A stretch of DNA of 64,000 bases from Micromonospora marina (GTDB taxonomy: Bacteria > Actinomycetota > Actinomycetes > Mycobacteriales > Micromonosporaceae): positions 124,001-188,000 of the forward strand of contig NZ_FMCV01000008.1 in the NCBI RefSeq assembly GCF_900091565.1. Reading direction: 5' to 3'. The position numbers and the translations under genes are program-made. The stretch's first letter is position 1, and every line of letters begins with the position of its first letter. The notes under the pieces were generated by a model. It saw only the letters and a list, made by a program, of their open reading frames with translations, was not told the origin of the DNA and searched no databases. Positions 8,880 to 17,534 of this stretch are shown here, piece after piece.

Positions 8880-9764
8880 GTGAGTGACAGTGCGGTGGCG
8901 ACCGGGCAGGCGGCGGTCGACCAGCTCCTGGAGGTGCTCGACCTCGCCCGTACCGGGGAGATGACCTTCCGGGGGATGAGCCCGCCGGTGGGCCCGCAGC
9001 GGGTCTACGGCGGCCAGGTCGCAGGCCAGGCCCTGGTCGCGGCCGGCCGGACCGTCGACGCCGAGCGGGCCGTGCACTCGTTGCACGGCTACTTCGTGCG
9101 CCCCGGCGACCCGGCCGAGCCGATCGAGTACCAGGTGGAGAACGTCCGCGACGGCCGTTCCTTCTCGGTGCGCCGCTCGGTGGCGTTGCAGCACGACAAG
9201 CCGATCTTCTTCATGTCGGCGTCGTTCCAGCGTCAGGAGGAGGGGCTGGACCACCACGCCCCGCTCCCGCCGGACGTGCCCGGCCCGGACGACGTGCCGA
9301 CCATGACCGACCGGCTCTCCCGCTACCCGGAGCGGCTCGGCATCTGGGGGATGATCCCGCGCCCGATCGACGTGCGCTACGTCGGCGAGCCGGGCTGGGT
9401 TCGCCCCGGCGACCGCCCGGCCGAACCGCACCAGCGGGTGTGGATGCGCCTGGACGGCAAGCTGCCGGACGATCCGCTGCTGCACGCGTGCGCCCTCACG
9501 TACGCCTCCGACCTGACCTTGCTGGACTCGGTGCTGTCGGTGCACGGCGAGGTGTGGGGGCCGGGCGGCGTGGTCGGCGCGAGCCTCGACCACGCGCTGT
9601 GGTTCCACAGGTCGTTCCGCGCCGACGAGTGGTTCCTGTACGACTGCTGGAGCCCGTCCGCGTCGGGTGCCCGCGGCCTGGCCACGGGCCGGATGTTCAC
9701 CACCGACGGCCGGCACATCGCCAGCGCCGTCCAGGAGGGGCTGCTGCGGCGCGTCGGCGGCTGA
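8880..9764 (+). CDS. tesB: Acyl-CoA thioesterase II
   Basis: Hydrolyses acyl-CoA to free fatty acid and CoA in the cytosol. The 294-residue protein is a double hot-dog: the first half carries RVYGGQVAGQALVAA and the SLHGYFVRPGDP block, and the second half carries ACALTYASDLTLLDS with the conserved Asp/Thr. It also has VVGASLDHALWFHRSF and the C-terminal GRMFTTDGRHIASAVQEGLLR. GTG is the best start, ten bases after repeat copy 2. It is downstream of and co-directional with pyk, as in mycobacteria (tesB1). Confidence 0.95.
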   Translation: MSDSAVATGQAAVDQLLEVLDLARTGEMTFRGMSPPVGPQRVYGGQVAGQALVAAGRTVDAERAVHSLHGYFVRPGDPAEPIEYQVENVRDGRSFSVRRSVALQHDKPIFFMSASFQRQEEGLDHHAPLPPDVPGPDDVPTMTDRLSRYPERLGIWGMIPRPIDVRYVGEPGWVRPGDRPAEPHQRVWMRLDGKLPDDPLLHACALTYASDLTLLDSVLSVHGEVWGPGGVVGASLDHALWFHRSFRADEWFLYDCWSPSASGARGLATGRMFTTDGRHIASAVQEGLLRRVGG

Positions 9765-9834
9765 ACGCCGGTCGGTGATCGTGCGGGCGCGGGTCGGCGG
9801 GCCGGTCCGCGCCGCAGCGGACTAACCTGGCCCT

Positions 9835-10305
9835 ATGCGTCTCTCCGCCCGGGTCGACTACGCCCTCCGCGCGGCCGCTGAGCTGGCCTCGGTCGCGGAC
9901 CGGGGGACGACCGGGCGGAGCCGGCCGGTGACCGCCGAGCAGATCGCCCGTGCGCAGGACATCCCGCCGAAGTTCCTCGAGAGCATCCTGCTGCAACTGC
10001 GCCGGGGCGGCATCGTGCACGCCCAGCGTGGCCCCGAGGGCGGCTACTGGCTCGCCCGGCCGGCCGGGGAGATCTCCCTGGCCGAGGTGATCCGCGTCAT
10101 CGACGGTCCACTCGCGCACGTGCGCGGGCAGCGCCCGGAACAGCTCGGCTACCAGGGTGCGGCCCGCGCGTTGCAGGACGTCTGGATCGCGTTGCGGGCC
10201 AGCGAGCGGGAGATCCTCGAACTGGTCACCATCGCCGACGTCGCCGCCGGCTCGCTGCCGGGCCGGGTCAACGAGCTGGCCGCCGACCCGCGCGCCTGGA
10301 GCTGA
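9835..10305 (+). CDS. Rrf2-family transcriptional regulator lacking Fe-S cysteines
   Basis: A 156-residue winged-helix regulator beginning MRLSARVDYALRA, the typical Rrf2 N-terminus, with the recognition region TAEQIARAQDIPPKFLESILLQL and the wing GPEGGYWLARP. It has no cysteine at all, so it cannot bind the Fe-S cluster of IscR or NsrR. It therefore belongs with the cluster-free branch, of which CymR (cysteine metabolism) is the known example. The next gene is a TauE/SafE sulfite exporter in the same direction, and a trans-sulfuration enzyme lies 3 kb on. Control of sulfur metabolism is the natural inference. Confidence 0.88.
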   Translation: MRLSARVDYALRAAAELASVADRGTTGRSRPVTAEQIARAQDIPPKFLESILLQLRRGGIVHAQRGPEGGYWLARPAGEISLAEVIRVIDGPLAHVRGQRPEQLGYQGAARALQDVWIALRASEREILELVTIADVAAGSLPGRVNELAADPRAWS

Positions 10306-10416
10306 CCACACCGTCCGGCGTCTCTGATCAACCGGATGGGGGACTTGACCCGGGGCGCCTTCGTACCGCATTGTCGACCAAGCCGATAGGAGATACCGAA
10401 AAGTCAGGGGGCGCTC

Positions 10417-11403
10417 GTGCGCAAGCTGCTGGTCCTCGCCCTCGTCGGGCTCGCCGCGCAACTCGTCGACGGCGCGCTCGGCATGGCGTACGGGCTGACC
10501 TCCTCGACGCTTCTCCTGTTCGCCGGCGTGGCACCGGCCGCCGCGTCCGCCTCGGTGCACCTGGCCGAGATCGGCACCACGCTCGCCGCCGGGTTCTCGC
10601 ACTGGCGGTTCGGCAACGTCGACTGGAAGGTGGTCGGCCGCATCGCGCTCCCGGGCGCGGTCGGCGCGTTCGCCGGGGCGACGTTCCTCAGCTCCATCTC
10701 CACCGAGACGGCGGCACCGTGGATGGCCGCCATCCTGTTCACCCTCGGCGCGTACCTGCTGGTGCGCTTCTCCCGGCCGCTGCGCGCCAACCGCGCCGCC
10801 GGCCGGCTGCGCAGCCGCTTCCTCGCCCCGCTCGGCCTGGTCGCCGGTTTCGTCGACGCCACCGGCGGCGGTGGCTGGGGGCCGGTCGCCACCCCGGCGC
10901 TGCTGGTCTCCGGCCGGATGGAACCCCGCAAGGTCATCGGCTCGGTGGACACCTCCGAGTTCGTGGTGGCCGGCGCGGCCAGCATCGGCTTCCTCATCGG
11001 CCTGGGCTCCGAGGGTTTCCTGCTGCCCACTGTGGCCGCTCTCCTGGTCGGCGGCCTGATCGCCGCGCCGATCGCGGCCTGGCTGGTCCGCATCGTCCCC
11101 GCCCAGCTGCTCGGCGCGGTGATCGGGGGCGTGATCGTGCTGACGAACGCCCGCACGCTGCTGAGCGCCGGCGGCGTGGGCGGCTCGGTGCCGGTGGTGG
11201 TGTACGTGCTGCTCGCCGCCGCCTGGCTGGTCGCCGTCGGGCTGGCGGTGCGGGCGCTGCGCCGTACCCGCCGGGCCCGCGCCACCGTCGACGCGGCCCT
11301 CGCCGGCGGCCCTGCTCCGGCGGGAGAGCCCGCCGCGGCGGCGCCGGGGGAGTCCGCCGAGGTGGCGGAGTCGCGGAAGCTCGCCGCCGCCGTCGAAGGC
11401 TGA
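10417..11403 (+). CDS. TauE/SafE-family sulfite/sulfonate exporter
   Basis: A polytopic membrane protein of 328 residues with about eight hydrophobic helices and the repeated TauE pattern: LVGLAAQLVDGALGMAYGLTSSTLL early, and GLVAGFVDATGGGGWGPVATPALL in the second half. The tail from about residue 285 is a charged and Ala/Pro-rich cytosolic extension. The family exports sulfite, sulfoacetate or related sulfur anions. The GTG start follows CAGGGGGCGCTC. The upstream Rrf2 regulator probably controls it. The segment GATAGGAGATACCGAAAAG (about 10383-10402) just before the RBS is A-rich for this genome and could be the operator. Confidence 0.88.
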   Translation: MRKLLVLALVGLAAQLVDGALGMAYGLTSSTLLLFAGVAPAAASASVHLAEIGTTLAAGFSHWRFGNVDWKVVGRIALPGAVGAFAGATFLSSISTETAAPWMAAILFTLGAYLLVRFSRPLRANRAAGRLRSRFLAPLGLVAGFVDATGGGGWGPVATPALLVSGRMEPRKVIGSVDTSEFVVAGAASIGFLIGLGSEGFLLPTVAALLVGGLIAAPIAAWLVRIVPAQLLGAVIGGVIVLTNARTLLSAGGVGGSVPVVVYVLLAAAWLVAVGLAVRALRRTRRARATVDAALAGGPAPAGEPAAAAPGESAEVAESRKLAAAVEG

Positions 11404-11479
11404 GCCCTCAGCTCTCCCCGGGGCGCGCCCCCACACCCGCAGGGCGTTCCGCGGCGTCTACCTGCGCTGAAACGGCAGA

Positions 11480-11524
11480 CACCGGGTCGCCGGCCGCGGA
11501 ATCCGCTCCGCCGGCGACCCGGTG
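11480..11524. terminator. Hairpin between convergent genes
   Basis: The perfect 14-bp arms 11480-11493 and 11511-11524 (CACCGGGTCGCCGG and its complement) flank a 17-base loop. They lie between the exporter gene and the convergent LLM gene, so the hairpin can serve both. There is no T-run, as is usual in this GC range. The remainder of 11404-11621 shows nothing else. Confidence 0.7.
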
Positions 11525-11621
11525 CACCACACCGCAGCATTCCCGACCCGTCCCGACCGGGAATGCCGTACCACCACCGAGGACAAAGTTATGCGTCCCG
11601 CGCGACGACGCGGTGACGTGG

Positions 11622-12647
11622 CTATGAAGAGCGTGTTTCAGCCTCCCGGCGCAGCCCGCCCGCCGCCTTCTCGGCGATCAGCTCGAACGAGCGGACCCGG
11701 TCGGCCACGTCGTACACCATCGTGGTGAGCATCAGCTCGTCCGCGCCGGTGCGCTCCAGCAACCCACCGAGCTGCCGGGCCACCGTTTCCGGCGAACCGG
11801 TCGCCTGGCCGTCGCGGCGCTGGGCGAGGAACTCCCGCTCGAACTCCGAGTACGGGTACGCCGCTGCCTCCTCCGGCGTGACCAGCGGCTCCGGCCGCCC
11901 CGACCGTAGCTTCAGGAACGACAGCCCGGCCGGCCCGGCCAGCCACTCGGCCCGCTCGTCGGTCTCCGCGCAGACCGCGTTGACCGCCACCATCGCGTAC
12001 GGCCGGTCCAGCCACTGCGACGGCCGGAAGTTCTGCCGGTAGAGCTGCAACGCCGGGATCGTGTTCTGCGAGCTGAAGTGGTGCGCGAACGAGAACGGCA
12101 GCCCGAGCAGACCGGCCAGCTGCGCGCTGAACCCGCTGGAGCCGAGCAGCCACACCTGCGGCGACTGGCCGCGGCCCGGCGTCGCGGTGATCGGGCCCGG
12201 CTCGGCGCCGGAGAAGTAGTTCATCAGGTCGGCCAGCTCGCGCGGGAAGTGCTCCGCGGACAGGCCCTCCATGGTGCGGCGCAGCGCCAGCGCGGTCACC
12301 TGGTCGGTGCCGGGCGCCCGGCCGATGCCCAGGTCGATCCGGCCCGGGTGCAGGGCCTCCAGCGTGCCGAACTGCTCGGCCACCACAAGCGGCGCGTGGT
12401 TGGGCAGCATCACGCCGCCCGAGCCGAGCCGGATCGAGCTGGTGTTCGCCGCCAGGTGCGCGAGCAGCACCGCCGGGGCGGAACTCGCGATGGCGGGCAT
12501 GTTGTGGTGCTCGGCCACCCAGAACCGGCGGTAGCCCAGCTCCTCGGTGCGGCGGGCCAGCTCCGTGGTGTACCGCAGCGCCTCACCGGCGTTGCCGGTC
12601 GCCGCCACCGGGGCAAGATCAAGAACAGACACGGGTACGTCGATCAC
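11622..12647 (-). CDS. LLM-class flavin-dependent oxidoreductase (luciferase-like group 1)
   Basis: A bacterial-luciferase-fold flavoprotein that would use reduced FMN to oxygenate or reduce an unknown substrate. Family hallmarks are [12 protein letters not shown] at the N-terminus, [29 protein letters not shown] in two adjoining blocks, [28 protein letters not shown] and [14 protein letters not shown]. The GTG at 12647 gives the family-like start MIDVPVSV. A TTG at 12659 is also possible, and neither has a clear ribosome-binding site. It lies just downstream of the Lrp-type regulator gene on the same strand (46-base gap), so the two may be co-transcribed. Confidence 0.9.
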   Translation of the reverse strand: MIDVPVSVLDLAPVAATGNAGEALRYTTELARRTEELGYRRFWVAEHHNMPAIASSAPAVLLAHLAANTSSIRLGSGGVMLPNHAPLVVAEQFGTLEALHPGRIDLGIGRAPGTDQVTALALRRTMEGLSAEHFPRELADLMNYFSGAEPGPITATPGRGQSPQVWLLGSSGFSAQLAGLLGLPFSFAHHFSSQNTIPALQLYRQNFRPSQWLDRPYAMVAVNAVCAETDERAEWLAGPAGLSFLKLRSGRPEPLVTPEEAAAYPYSEFEREFLAQRRDGQATGSPETVARQLGGLLERTGADELMLTTMVYDVADRVRSFELIAEKAAGGLRREAETRSS

Positions 12648-12693
12648 AGCGGGGTGCAACAGGCCACGTGCCGGAATTGTTCCGTCGGGTGCG

Positions 12694-13173
12694 CTACCCC
12701 ATACCCCGGGCCTGCTCGAAGATCAGGCTGGTCTGGGTGTGCTGCACCGCCGGATCGACAGCGAGATGGTCCAGGACGAAGTCCCGCAGCGCGTCCCCGG
12801 AGGCGGCCCGCACGTGCAGCACGTAGTCCTCCGCGCCCGCCACGTGGAACACCGACACCACCCCGGGCAGCCGCACCGACCGGGCCCGGAACGCGTCCAC
12901 GGCGGCCCGCTCGTGCGCGGTCAGCCGCACCGAGACCAGCGCCTGCAACGGCAGCCCCACCGCCGCCGGGTCCACCTCGGCGTGGAACCCGCGGATCGCC
13001 CCGCACTCGCGCAGCGCCCGGGTACGCGTCAGGCACGTCGACGGCGCCACCCCGACGCGATCGGCCAGCGCGTTGTTCGGCAGCCGGCCGTCGGCCGCCA
13101 GTTCGGTGAGGATCGCGCGGTCGACGTCGTCCAGGCCGGCGAACGGCCGTACATCATTCGGTGCGGCAGGCAT
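12694..13173 (-). CDS. Lrp/AsnC-family transcriptional regulator
   Basis: A 159-residue amino-acid-responsive regulator. The N-terminal helix-turn-helix is [35 protein letters not shown], shown here only by its positions (about residues 13-47). The C-terminal RAM ligand domain carries the typical [19 protein letters not shown]. The ATG at 13173 is chosen because GAAGG lies 7 bases upstream; an in-frame GTG exists at 13188. It is transcribed away from the trans-sulfuration enzyme gene, which it most likely regulates, as Lrp genes often do with a divergent neighbour. Confidence 0.92.
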   Translation of the reverse strand: MPAAPNDVRPFAGLDDVDRAILTELAADGRLPNNALADRVGVAPSTCLTRTRALRECGAIRGFHAEVDPAAVGLPLQALVSVRLTAHERAAVDAFRARSVRLPGVVSVFHVAGAEDYVLHVRAASGDALRDFVLDHLAVDPAVQHTQTSLIFEQARGMG

Positions 13174-13274
13174 GCGACCATCCTTCACCGAAGGAAAGCC
13201 GGATGGAAGTGTATCTCGCAGAATCTTGTTCGTTGCTCTTGCCTCCCGCCATCGTCATGTTCGACGCTTCCGGC

Positions 13275-14432
13275 ATGACTTCCGTGGACACCGCAGCCGT
13301 ACACGCCGGGCGCGCCGACCTCGCCGGGCTCGGCGTCCACGTCCCGCCGATCGACCTGTCCACCACCAACCCGCTGCCCTCGGTGGCCGGCGGCGGTGAC
13401 GACTACGAGACACTCGCCACCGGCGGCACCCTCCCGGCCGGCGGCAGCGCCGTCTACCAGCGCCTCTGGAACCCCACGGTGGCCCGGTTCGAAACCGCCC
13501 TCGCCCAGCTCGAAGGCACCGCCGAGGCCGTCGCGTTCGCCAGCGGCATGGCTGCGCTCACCGCCACCCTGCTCGCCGCCACCCGCGACGGCAAGCGGCA
13601 CGTCGTCGCCGTCCGCCCGCTCTACGGCGGCACCGACCACGTCCTCGCCACCGGGCTGCTCGGCACCACAGTCACCTGGGCCACCACCGCCGACGTGGCC
13701 GCCGCGATCCGCCCCGACACCGCCCTGGTCGTGGTCGAGACGCCGGCCAACCCCAGCCTCGACCTGGTCGACATCGCCGCGCTCGCCGACGCCGCCGGTG
13801 ACGTCCCGCTGCTCGTCGACAACACAGTCGCCACGCCGGTGCTCCAGCAGCCCGCCCGCCACGGCGCCGCGCTCGTGCTGCACAGCGCCACCAAGAGCAT
13901 CGGCGGCCACGGCGACGTCCTCGCCGGCGTCGTCGCCTGCGCACCCGAGTGGGCCGCCCGGCTGCGCCAGGTCCGCGCCGTCACCGGCGCCGTCCTGCAC
14001 CCGCTCGGCGCGTACCTGCTGCACCGCGGCATCCAGACCCTCCCGCTGCGCGTCCGCGCCCAGCAGGCCGGCGCGGAGAAACTCGCCGCCTGGCTCGCCG
14101 GGCACCCCGCCGTCGAGCGCGTCCACCACCCGTCGCTGCACGACCCGGCCGGGCTGGTCGGCCGTCAGATGTCCGGCACCGGCAGCCTGCTCGCCTTCGA
14201 GGTACGCGGCGGCGCGCCCGCCGCGGCCGAGGTCGCCGGCGCCTGCGAGCTGATCACGCACGCGGTGTCGCTCGGCGGCGTCGACACGCTGATCCAGCAC
14301 CCGGCGTCGCTCACCCACCGGCCGGTCGAGGGCGACGCCAAGCCCTGCGGCGGGCTGCTGCGGGTCTCGGTCGGCCTGGAGGACCCGGAGGACCTGCGGG
14401 CGGATCTCGCGCGGGCGCTGTCGCGGATTTGA
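13275..14432 (+). CDS. PLP-dependent trans-sulfuration enzyme (Cys/Met metabolism family)
   Basis: A fold-type I pyridoxal-phosphate enzyme of 385 residues in the cystathionine gamma-synthase / gamma-lyase / methionine gamma-lyase family. Evidence is FASGMAALTATLLA (phosphate cup), VVVETPANPSLDLVDI (Asp/Asn that hold PLP), and the PLP lysine in HSATKSIGGHGDVLAG. Near the end, SLGGVDTLIQHPASLTH is the usual substrate-carboxylate region. The sequence does not decide between synthase and lyase. The start is uncertain (ATG 13275 or 13257) with no ribosome-binding site at either, so a leaderless mRNA is possible. It is divergent from the Lrp gene. Confidence 0.9.
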   Translation: MTSVDTAAVHAGRADLAGLGVHVPPIDLSTTNPLPSVAGGGDDYETLATGGTLPAGGSAVYQRLWNPTVARFETALAQLEGTAEAVAFASGMAALTATLLAATRDGKRHVVAVRPLYGGTDHVLATGLLGTTVTWATTADVAAAIRPDTALVVVETPANPSLDLVDIAALADAAGDVPLLVDNTVATPVLQQPARHGAALVLHSATKSIGGHGDVLAGVVACAPEWAARLRQVRAVTGAVLHPLGAYLLHRGIQTLPLRVRAQQAGAEKLAAWLAGHPAVERVHHPSLHDPAGLVGRQMSGTGSLLAFEVRGGAPAAAEVAGACELITHAVSLGGVDTLIQHPASLTHRPVEGDAKPCGGLLRVSVGLEDPEDLRADLARALSRI

Positions 14433-14438
14433 GGCTGC

Positions 14439-15188
14439 TCAGGACTTCGGGCCGACGTGTTGGTCCAGCACGGCGACCGCCTCCCGGCGGGCGACTGACA
14501 GGGACCACGGCAGATTCATCCGCCATGCGATCCCGAGCAGGTCGAGGGCCCACTGACAGAGCGCCATGATGTCGGCGGAGCGGTTGGAGAACATGTAGCG
14601 GGGATAGACGTACTCCTTTCCGCGCACCACGACCCGGTTGGCGAAGCGACAGCCGTCAGAGTGGAACAGGCCGCGCAGGAAGTCGCCCGGGTGAGCCTCG
14701 ACGATGGCCCGCTGCCAGTCGGCCAGGACGATCGGGCGCTTGTGCTTCTTGCCCGGCCCGTGCTGCGGAAATAGGCATGGCCAGTGCTGACCGCTGCTTT
14801 CGACCGAGATGCAGCCCTCTTTCGGGATCCGCTGTACCTTCAGAGCTAGCGTGGCGAGCATCGCCTCGGCGCATGCGTCGACCAGATCCGGATAGGTGCT
14901 GGTGCAAGCGATGCGGAGAACAGGCACCTTCGGGGTAACTGCGAGGTGCCCGTCACCCAGATAGAGGCCGAGCAGGTATGCATAAGCAGCTGGGTCCGGC
15001 GGATGCGTCACCCCCTTCTGGCAGCGGAAGCAACGCGCGGCGGTGCCTACGACTGCTCGCTCGGGGCGATCGACGCACCAGTGCCAGACGGTCGTGTAGG
15101 GGAGCGACAATGCCCGGGCGACAGACTGGATGCTGCCACCCCTGGAACGAAGTTCACGGGCTCGTGCCCGAAGGACGGTCGAGTGCAC
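14439..15188 (-). CDS. HTH plus LAGLIDADG-type protein beside a tRNA
   Basis: A probable stand-alone homing-endonuclease-like protein of about 249 residues. From the GTG at 15188, a helix-turn-helix spans about 16-38 (GGSIQSVARALSLPYTTVWHW) as two adjoining blocks. A CxxC pair is at 53/56 (CFRC), a first LAGLIDADG-like helix at 71-81 (YLLGLYLGDGH), and a second at 169-180 (DFLRGLFHSDGC). Both keep the acidic residue that binds metal. Translation upstream of 15188 runs into the tRNA and is not real. The gene starts 37 bases after the tRNA 3' end on the same strand. Its base composition is visibly less GC-rich than its neighbours, which suggests acquisition. Whether it still cuts DNA is unknown. 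Confidence 0.72.
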   Translation of the reverse strand: MHSTVLRARARELRSRGGSIQSVARALSLPYTTVWHWCVDRPERAVVGTAARCFRCQKGVTHPPDPAAYAYLLGLYLGDGHLAVTPKVPVLRIACTSTYPDLVDACAEAMLATLALKVQRIPKEGCISVESSGQHWPCLFPQHGPGKKHKRPIVLADWQRAIVEAHPGDFLRGLFHSDGCRFANRVVVRGKEYVYPRYMFSNRSADIMALCQWALDLLGIAWRMNLPWSLSVARREAVAVLDQHVGPKS

Positions 15189-15224
15189 AGAGGCATTGTC
15201 GAACGCCTGTATGACAAGTTCGGG

Positions 15225-15297
15225 TGTCCCCGGTGGGATTCGAACCCACACTGTCGGAGGTTTGAGCTCCGCTTCTCTGCCATTGGAATACGGGGAC
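15225..15297 (-). tRNA. tRNA with anticodon CAA (Leu by codon), short variable loop
   Basis: The minus strand folds as a full cloverleaf of 73 bases. The acceptor is GTCCCCG/CGGGGAC with discriminator A. The D arm has only three pairs (TTC/GAA) and AATGGCAG in the loop. The anticodon stem is CGGAG/CTCCG with loop CTCAAAC, giving anticodon CAA. The variable loop is ACAGT, and the T arm is GTGGG-TTCGAAT-CCCAC. CAA should read UUG (Leu), but bacterial tRNA-Leu normally has a long variable arm, which is missing here. The 3' CCA is not fully encoded. Confidence 0.85.
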
Positions 15298-15401
15298 GAG
15301 CTCACGCCACGCTCTCGCGTCGAGCCATAGGTTACCTACTAGGCTAGGGGCGGCGACACCCGGCACGGCGGGTGTCGGGCTCGAACCGGTGGGAGTGGCT
15401 C

Positions 15402-16022
15402 GTGGGCGAGATGCAGGCGGACGCCGAGCGCAAGCGCGTTCTGATCGCCGAGGACGAGGCGCTCATCCGGCTGGACCTGGCCGAGATGCTCGTCGAAGAG
15501 GGCTATGAGGTGGCCGGCGAGGCCGGTGACGGCGAGACCGCCGTCAAGCTCGCCGAGGAGCTCAAGCCGGATCTCGTCATCCTCGACATCAAGATGCCGA
15601 TCATGGACGGGCTGGCCGCCGCCGAGCGGATCGCCGGCGCGCGGATCGCCCCGGTGATCATCCTGACCGCGTTCAGTCAGCGTGACCTGGTGGAGCGGGC
15701 GCGCGCGGCGGGCGCGATGGCCTACCTGGTCAAGCCGTTCCAGAAGAGCGACCTGGTGCCGGCGGTGGAGATCGCGCTGTCCCGCTACTCGGAGATCGCC
15801 GCGCTGGAGTCGGAGGTGGCCGGTCTCACCGACCGGCTGGAGATCCGCAAGACCGTCGAGCGTGCCAAGGGCGCGCTGATGACCACGTACGGAATGAGCG
15901 AGCCGCAGGCGTTCAAGTGGATCCAGCGCACCGCGATGGACCACCGGATGACCATGAAGGAGGTCGCCGAGCGGATCCTCGCCGAGACCGCCGGCGGCGA
16001 GGTGGAGCAGCCCGCGTCCTGA
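15402..16022 (+). CDS. pdtaR: ANTAR-domain response regulator (PdtaR/Rv1626-like)
   Basis: A two-component response regulator whose output domain binds RNA and antiterminates transcription. The 206-residue protein has a receiver domain (about 10-125) with phospho-acceptor D62 in VILDIKMP and the conserved Lys in LVKPF. The ANTAR domain follows (about 142-203), with the pattern ALMTTYGMSEPQAFKWIQRTA. The GTG at 15402 is supported by GGGAG six bases upstream. It corresponds to M. tuberculosis Rv1626 by position between tesB and polA. No cognate histidine kinase lies nearby, as in mycobacteria. A hairpin (15354-15361 with 15370-15377) sits in its leader. Confidence 0.93.
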   Translation: MGEMQADAERKRVLIAEDEALIRLDLAEMLVEEGYEVAGEAGDGETAVKLAEELKPDLVILDIKMPIMDGLAAAERIAGARIAPVIILTAFSQRDLVERARAAGAMAYLVKPFQKSDLVPAVEIALSRYSEIAALESEVAGLTDRLEIRKTVERAKGALMTTYGMSEPQAFKWIQRTAMDHRMTMKEVAERILAETAGGEVEQPAS

Positions 16023-16059
16023 CCCGCCCGGAAGGCGTCCGATCGATAGGATCGGATCC

Positions 16060-17277
16060 ATGTCTCCCGCGCGCGTCCGGCCGGTCCTCGTCGCCGCTGC
16101 CGCCGCGCTGCTGCTGGCGGCGTGCCACGCCACCCCGCGACCGCTGCCGCAGCCCGCGCCGGTGAGCCCGCGGTGGCAGCCCGTCGAGCTGGTTCTGCCC
16201 GCCGGTGCCAACGGACGGCCGGTGCCGCGCGACGCGACGCGGTGCGGCGGCCGGTGGTACGTGGTGGGCGGGCTGGTCGATCCGGCGGGGGAGACCCGAC
16301 CGGCGGCGTGGTCCTCATCGGACGGCGTGACCTGGTCGCCGATTTCGGTGCGGGCGCAGACGTTCTACGGCCGCCAGCACGTGCTCTACGCGGTGGCCTG
16401 CCGCGACGACGGGATGGCCGCGCTGGGTGCGAAGACCGGTGGCGTGCACGGCAATCCGCGTACCGGAACGTGGGTGTGGCGTCCTGGTGGGCCGTTGCGG
16501 GAGGTGCCGGCGGCGTTCGAGTTGTTCGGCGGCCCGCGCGCGGTGAGCGCGTCCCGGCTGGCGGCGGGGCCGGGCGGCTGGCTGGTCGCCGGGGCGCGCG
16601 CGGACGGTGCGGCGGTGTGGTCGTCGCCGGACGCGGAGGGGTTCGTCCTGCGCGAGGGGGTCGCGGAGCTGGCCGGTGACGGCCGGGGCCGGACGGCGGC
16701 GTACGACGTGACGGCGGTGGGGCCGGGCTGGCTGGTGGTGGGGTCGCTGCTGCCGCCCGGCGCGACGGCCCGGACGCCGCTCTCCTGGTTCTCGGCCGAC
16801 GGCCGGGTGTGGCGGCGGGTGGCTCTGCCGGTGCCGGCGGGGGCCGCCGGGGCGGCGGAGCGGGTGGTGGCTGCCGACGGCGGTCCGGTGGCGGCCGGTC
16901 CGGTGGGTGACCGGTTCGCGGTGTGGCGCGCGTGCGACGGCTGCGGGCCGTCGTCCGGCGGCTCGGCCGGTACGGGGCAGGGGTGGCGGCGGGTCGGCGG
17001 GTTCGGCTCGGCGGGCCCCGGGGTGTCGTCGGTGGATGCGCTCGCGGCCTCCGGTGGGCGGCTCGTCGCGGTGACCGGCGACGGCGCTTCGCGACGGCTC
17101 TGGATGTCGGGCGACGGCGGCGCGTCGTGGCTTCCGGTGATCACGCCGGTGCCGGCGCCGGACGGGGGTGACGCCGCGCTGGCGGTGGCCGTCCGCGACG
17201 ACGGGATGCTCATGGTCGTCGATGACGGGAAGGCGTCCCGTGCCTGGTGGGGGGTGTTGTCAGTCGTCGATCGGTAG
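16060..17277 (+). CDS. Lipoprotein with repeated beta-propeller-like blocks
   Basis: A 405-residue exported lipoprotein of unknown role. The signal peptide ends in the lipobox LLAAC (Cys near residue 22), followed by a Pro-rich tether. The rest repeats short beta units with SSDGVTWSP, SSPDAEGFVLRE, SADGRVWRRV and SGDGGASWLPV. These recall BNR/Asp-box motifs of sialidase-like propellers. No catalytic residues can be assigned. It lies 37 bases after the ANTAR gene in the same direction and 257 bases before the amino-acid transporter operon. Confidence 0.7.
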   Translation: MSPARVRPVLVAAAAALLLAACHATPRPLPQPAPVSPRWQPVELVLPAGANGRPVPRDATRCGGRWYVVGGLVDPAGETRPAAWSSSDGVTWSPISVRAQTFYGRQHVLYAVACRDDGMAALGAKTGGVHGNPRTGTWVWRPGGPLREVPAAFELFGGPRAVSASRLAAGPGGWLVAGARADGAAVWSSPDAEGFVLREGVAELAGDGRGRTAAYDVTAVGPGWLVVGSLLPPGATARTPLSWFSADGRVWRRVALPVPAGAAGAAERVVAADGGPVAAGPVGDRFAVWRACDGCGPSSGGSAGTGQGWRRVGGFGSAGPGVSSVDALAASGGRLVAVTGDGASRRLWMSGDGGASWLPVITPVPAPDGGDAALAVAVRDDGMLMVVDDGKASRAWWGVLSVVDR

Positions 17278-17407
17278 CGGGTGAAGAGGGCATGGCCCGT
17301 TACCGAGGAATATTCGGTGAAAGCCCTGCCGCGCCTACGGTTCTTACGGCGATCGGCTTGAATCCGCCACGGCGTGTAACGGTTCGGTCAACCCGGCTTT
17401 ACAGGTC

Positions 17408-17436
17408 TTACGCCACCGCTCGCGGTGGGATAACGT
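17408..17436 (+). promoter_or_regulatory. Candidate liv operon promoter with dyad in the spacer
   Basis: TTACGC (17408-17413) and TAACGT (17431-17436) are 17 bases apart. The spacer contains the inverted repeat CCACCGC-TC-GCGGTGG (17413-17428), a likely operator. The first gene starts about 100 bases downstream. Confidence 0.45.
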
Positions 17437-17534
17437 CCCGCCCCAGACCGGCGACGACGGTCTTGGTTCGTCCACCCCGCAAGGGCCAATCAGCGGCGGG
17501 TGGTTCGGATCATGGACGGAGGAGGGTTCGGGCC

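Noticed and set aside
15189..15305. N-terminal extension of the LAGLIDADG-like gene to 15305
   Set aside because: It would translate the tRNA sequence in the antisense of its function (typical GREAELKPPTVWVRIPPGTP pattern), which is a known artefact.
15354..15377. Leader hairpin before the ANTAR gene as an ANTAR RNA target
   Set aside because: ANTAR targets are two tandem hairpins with specific A1/G4 hexaloops. Only one hairpin with a different loop is present.
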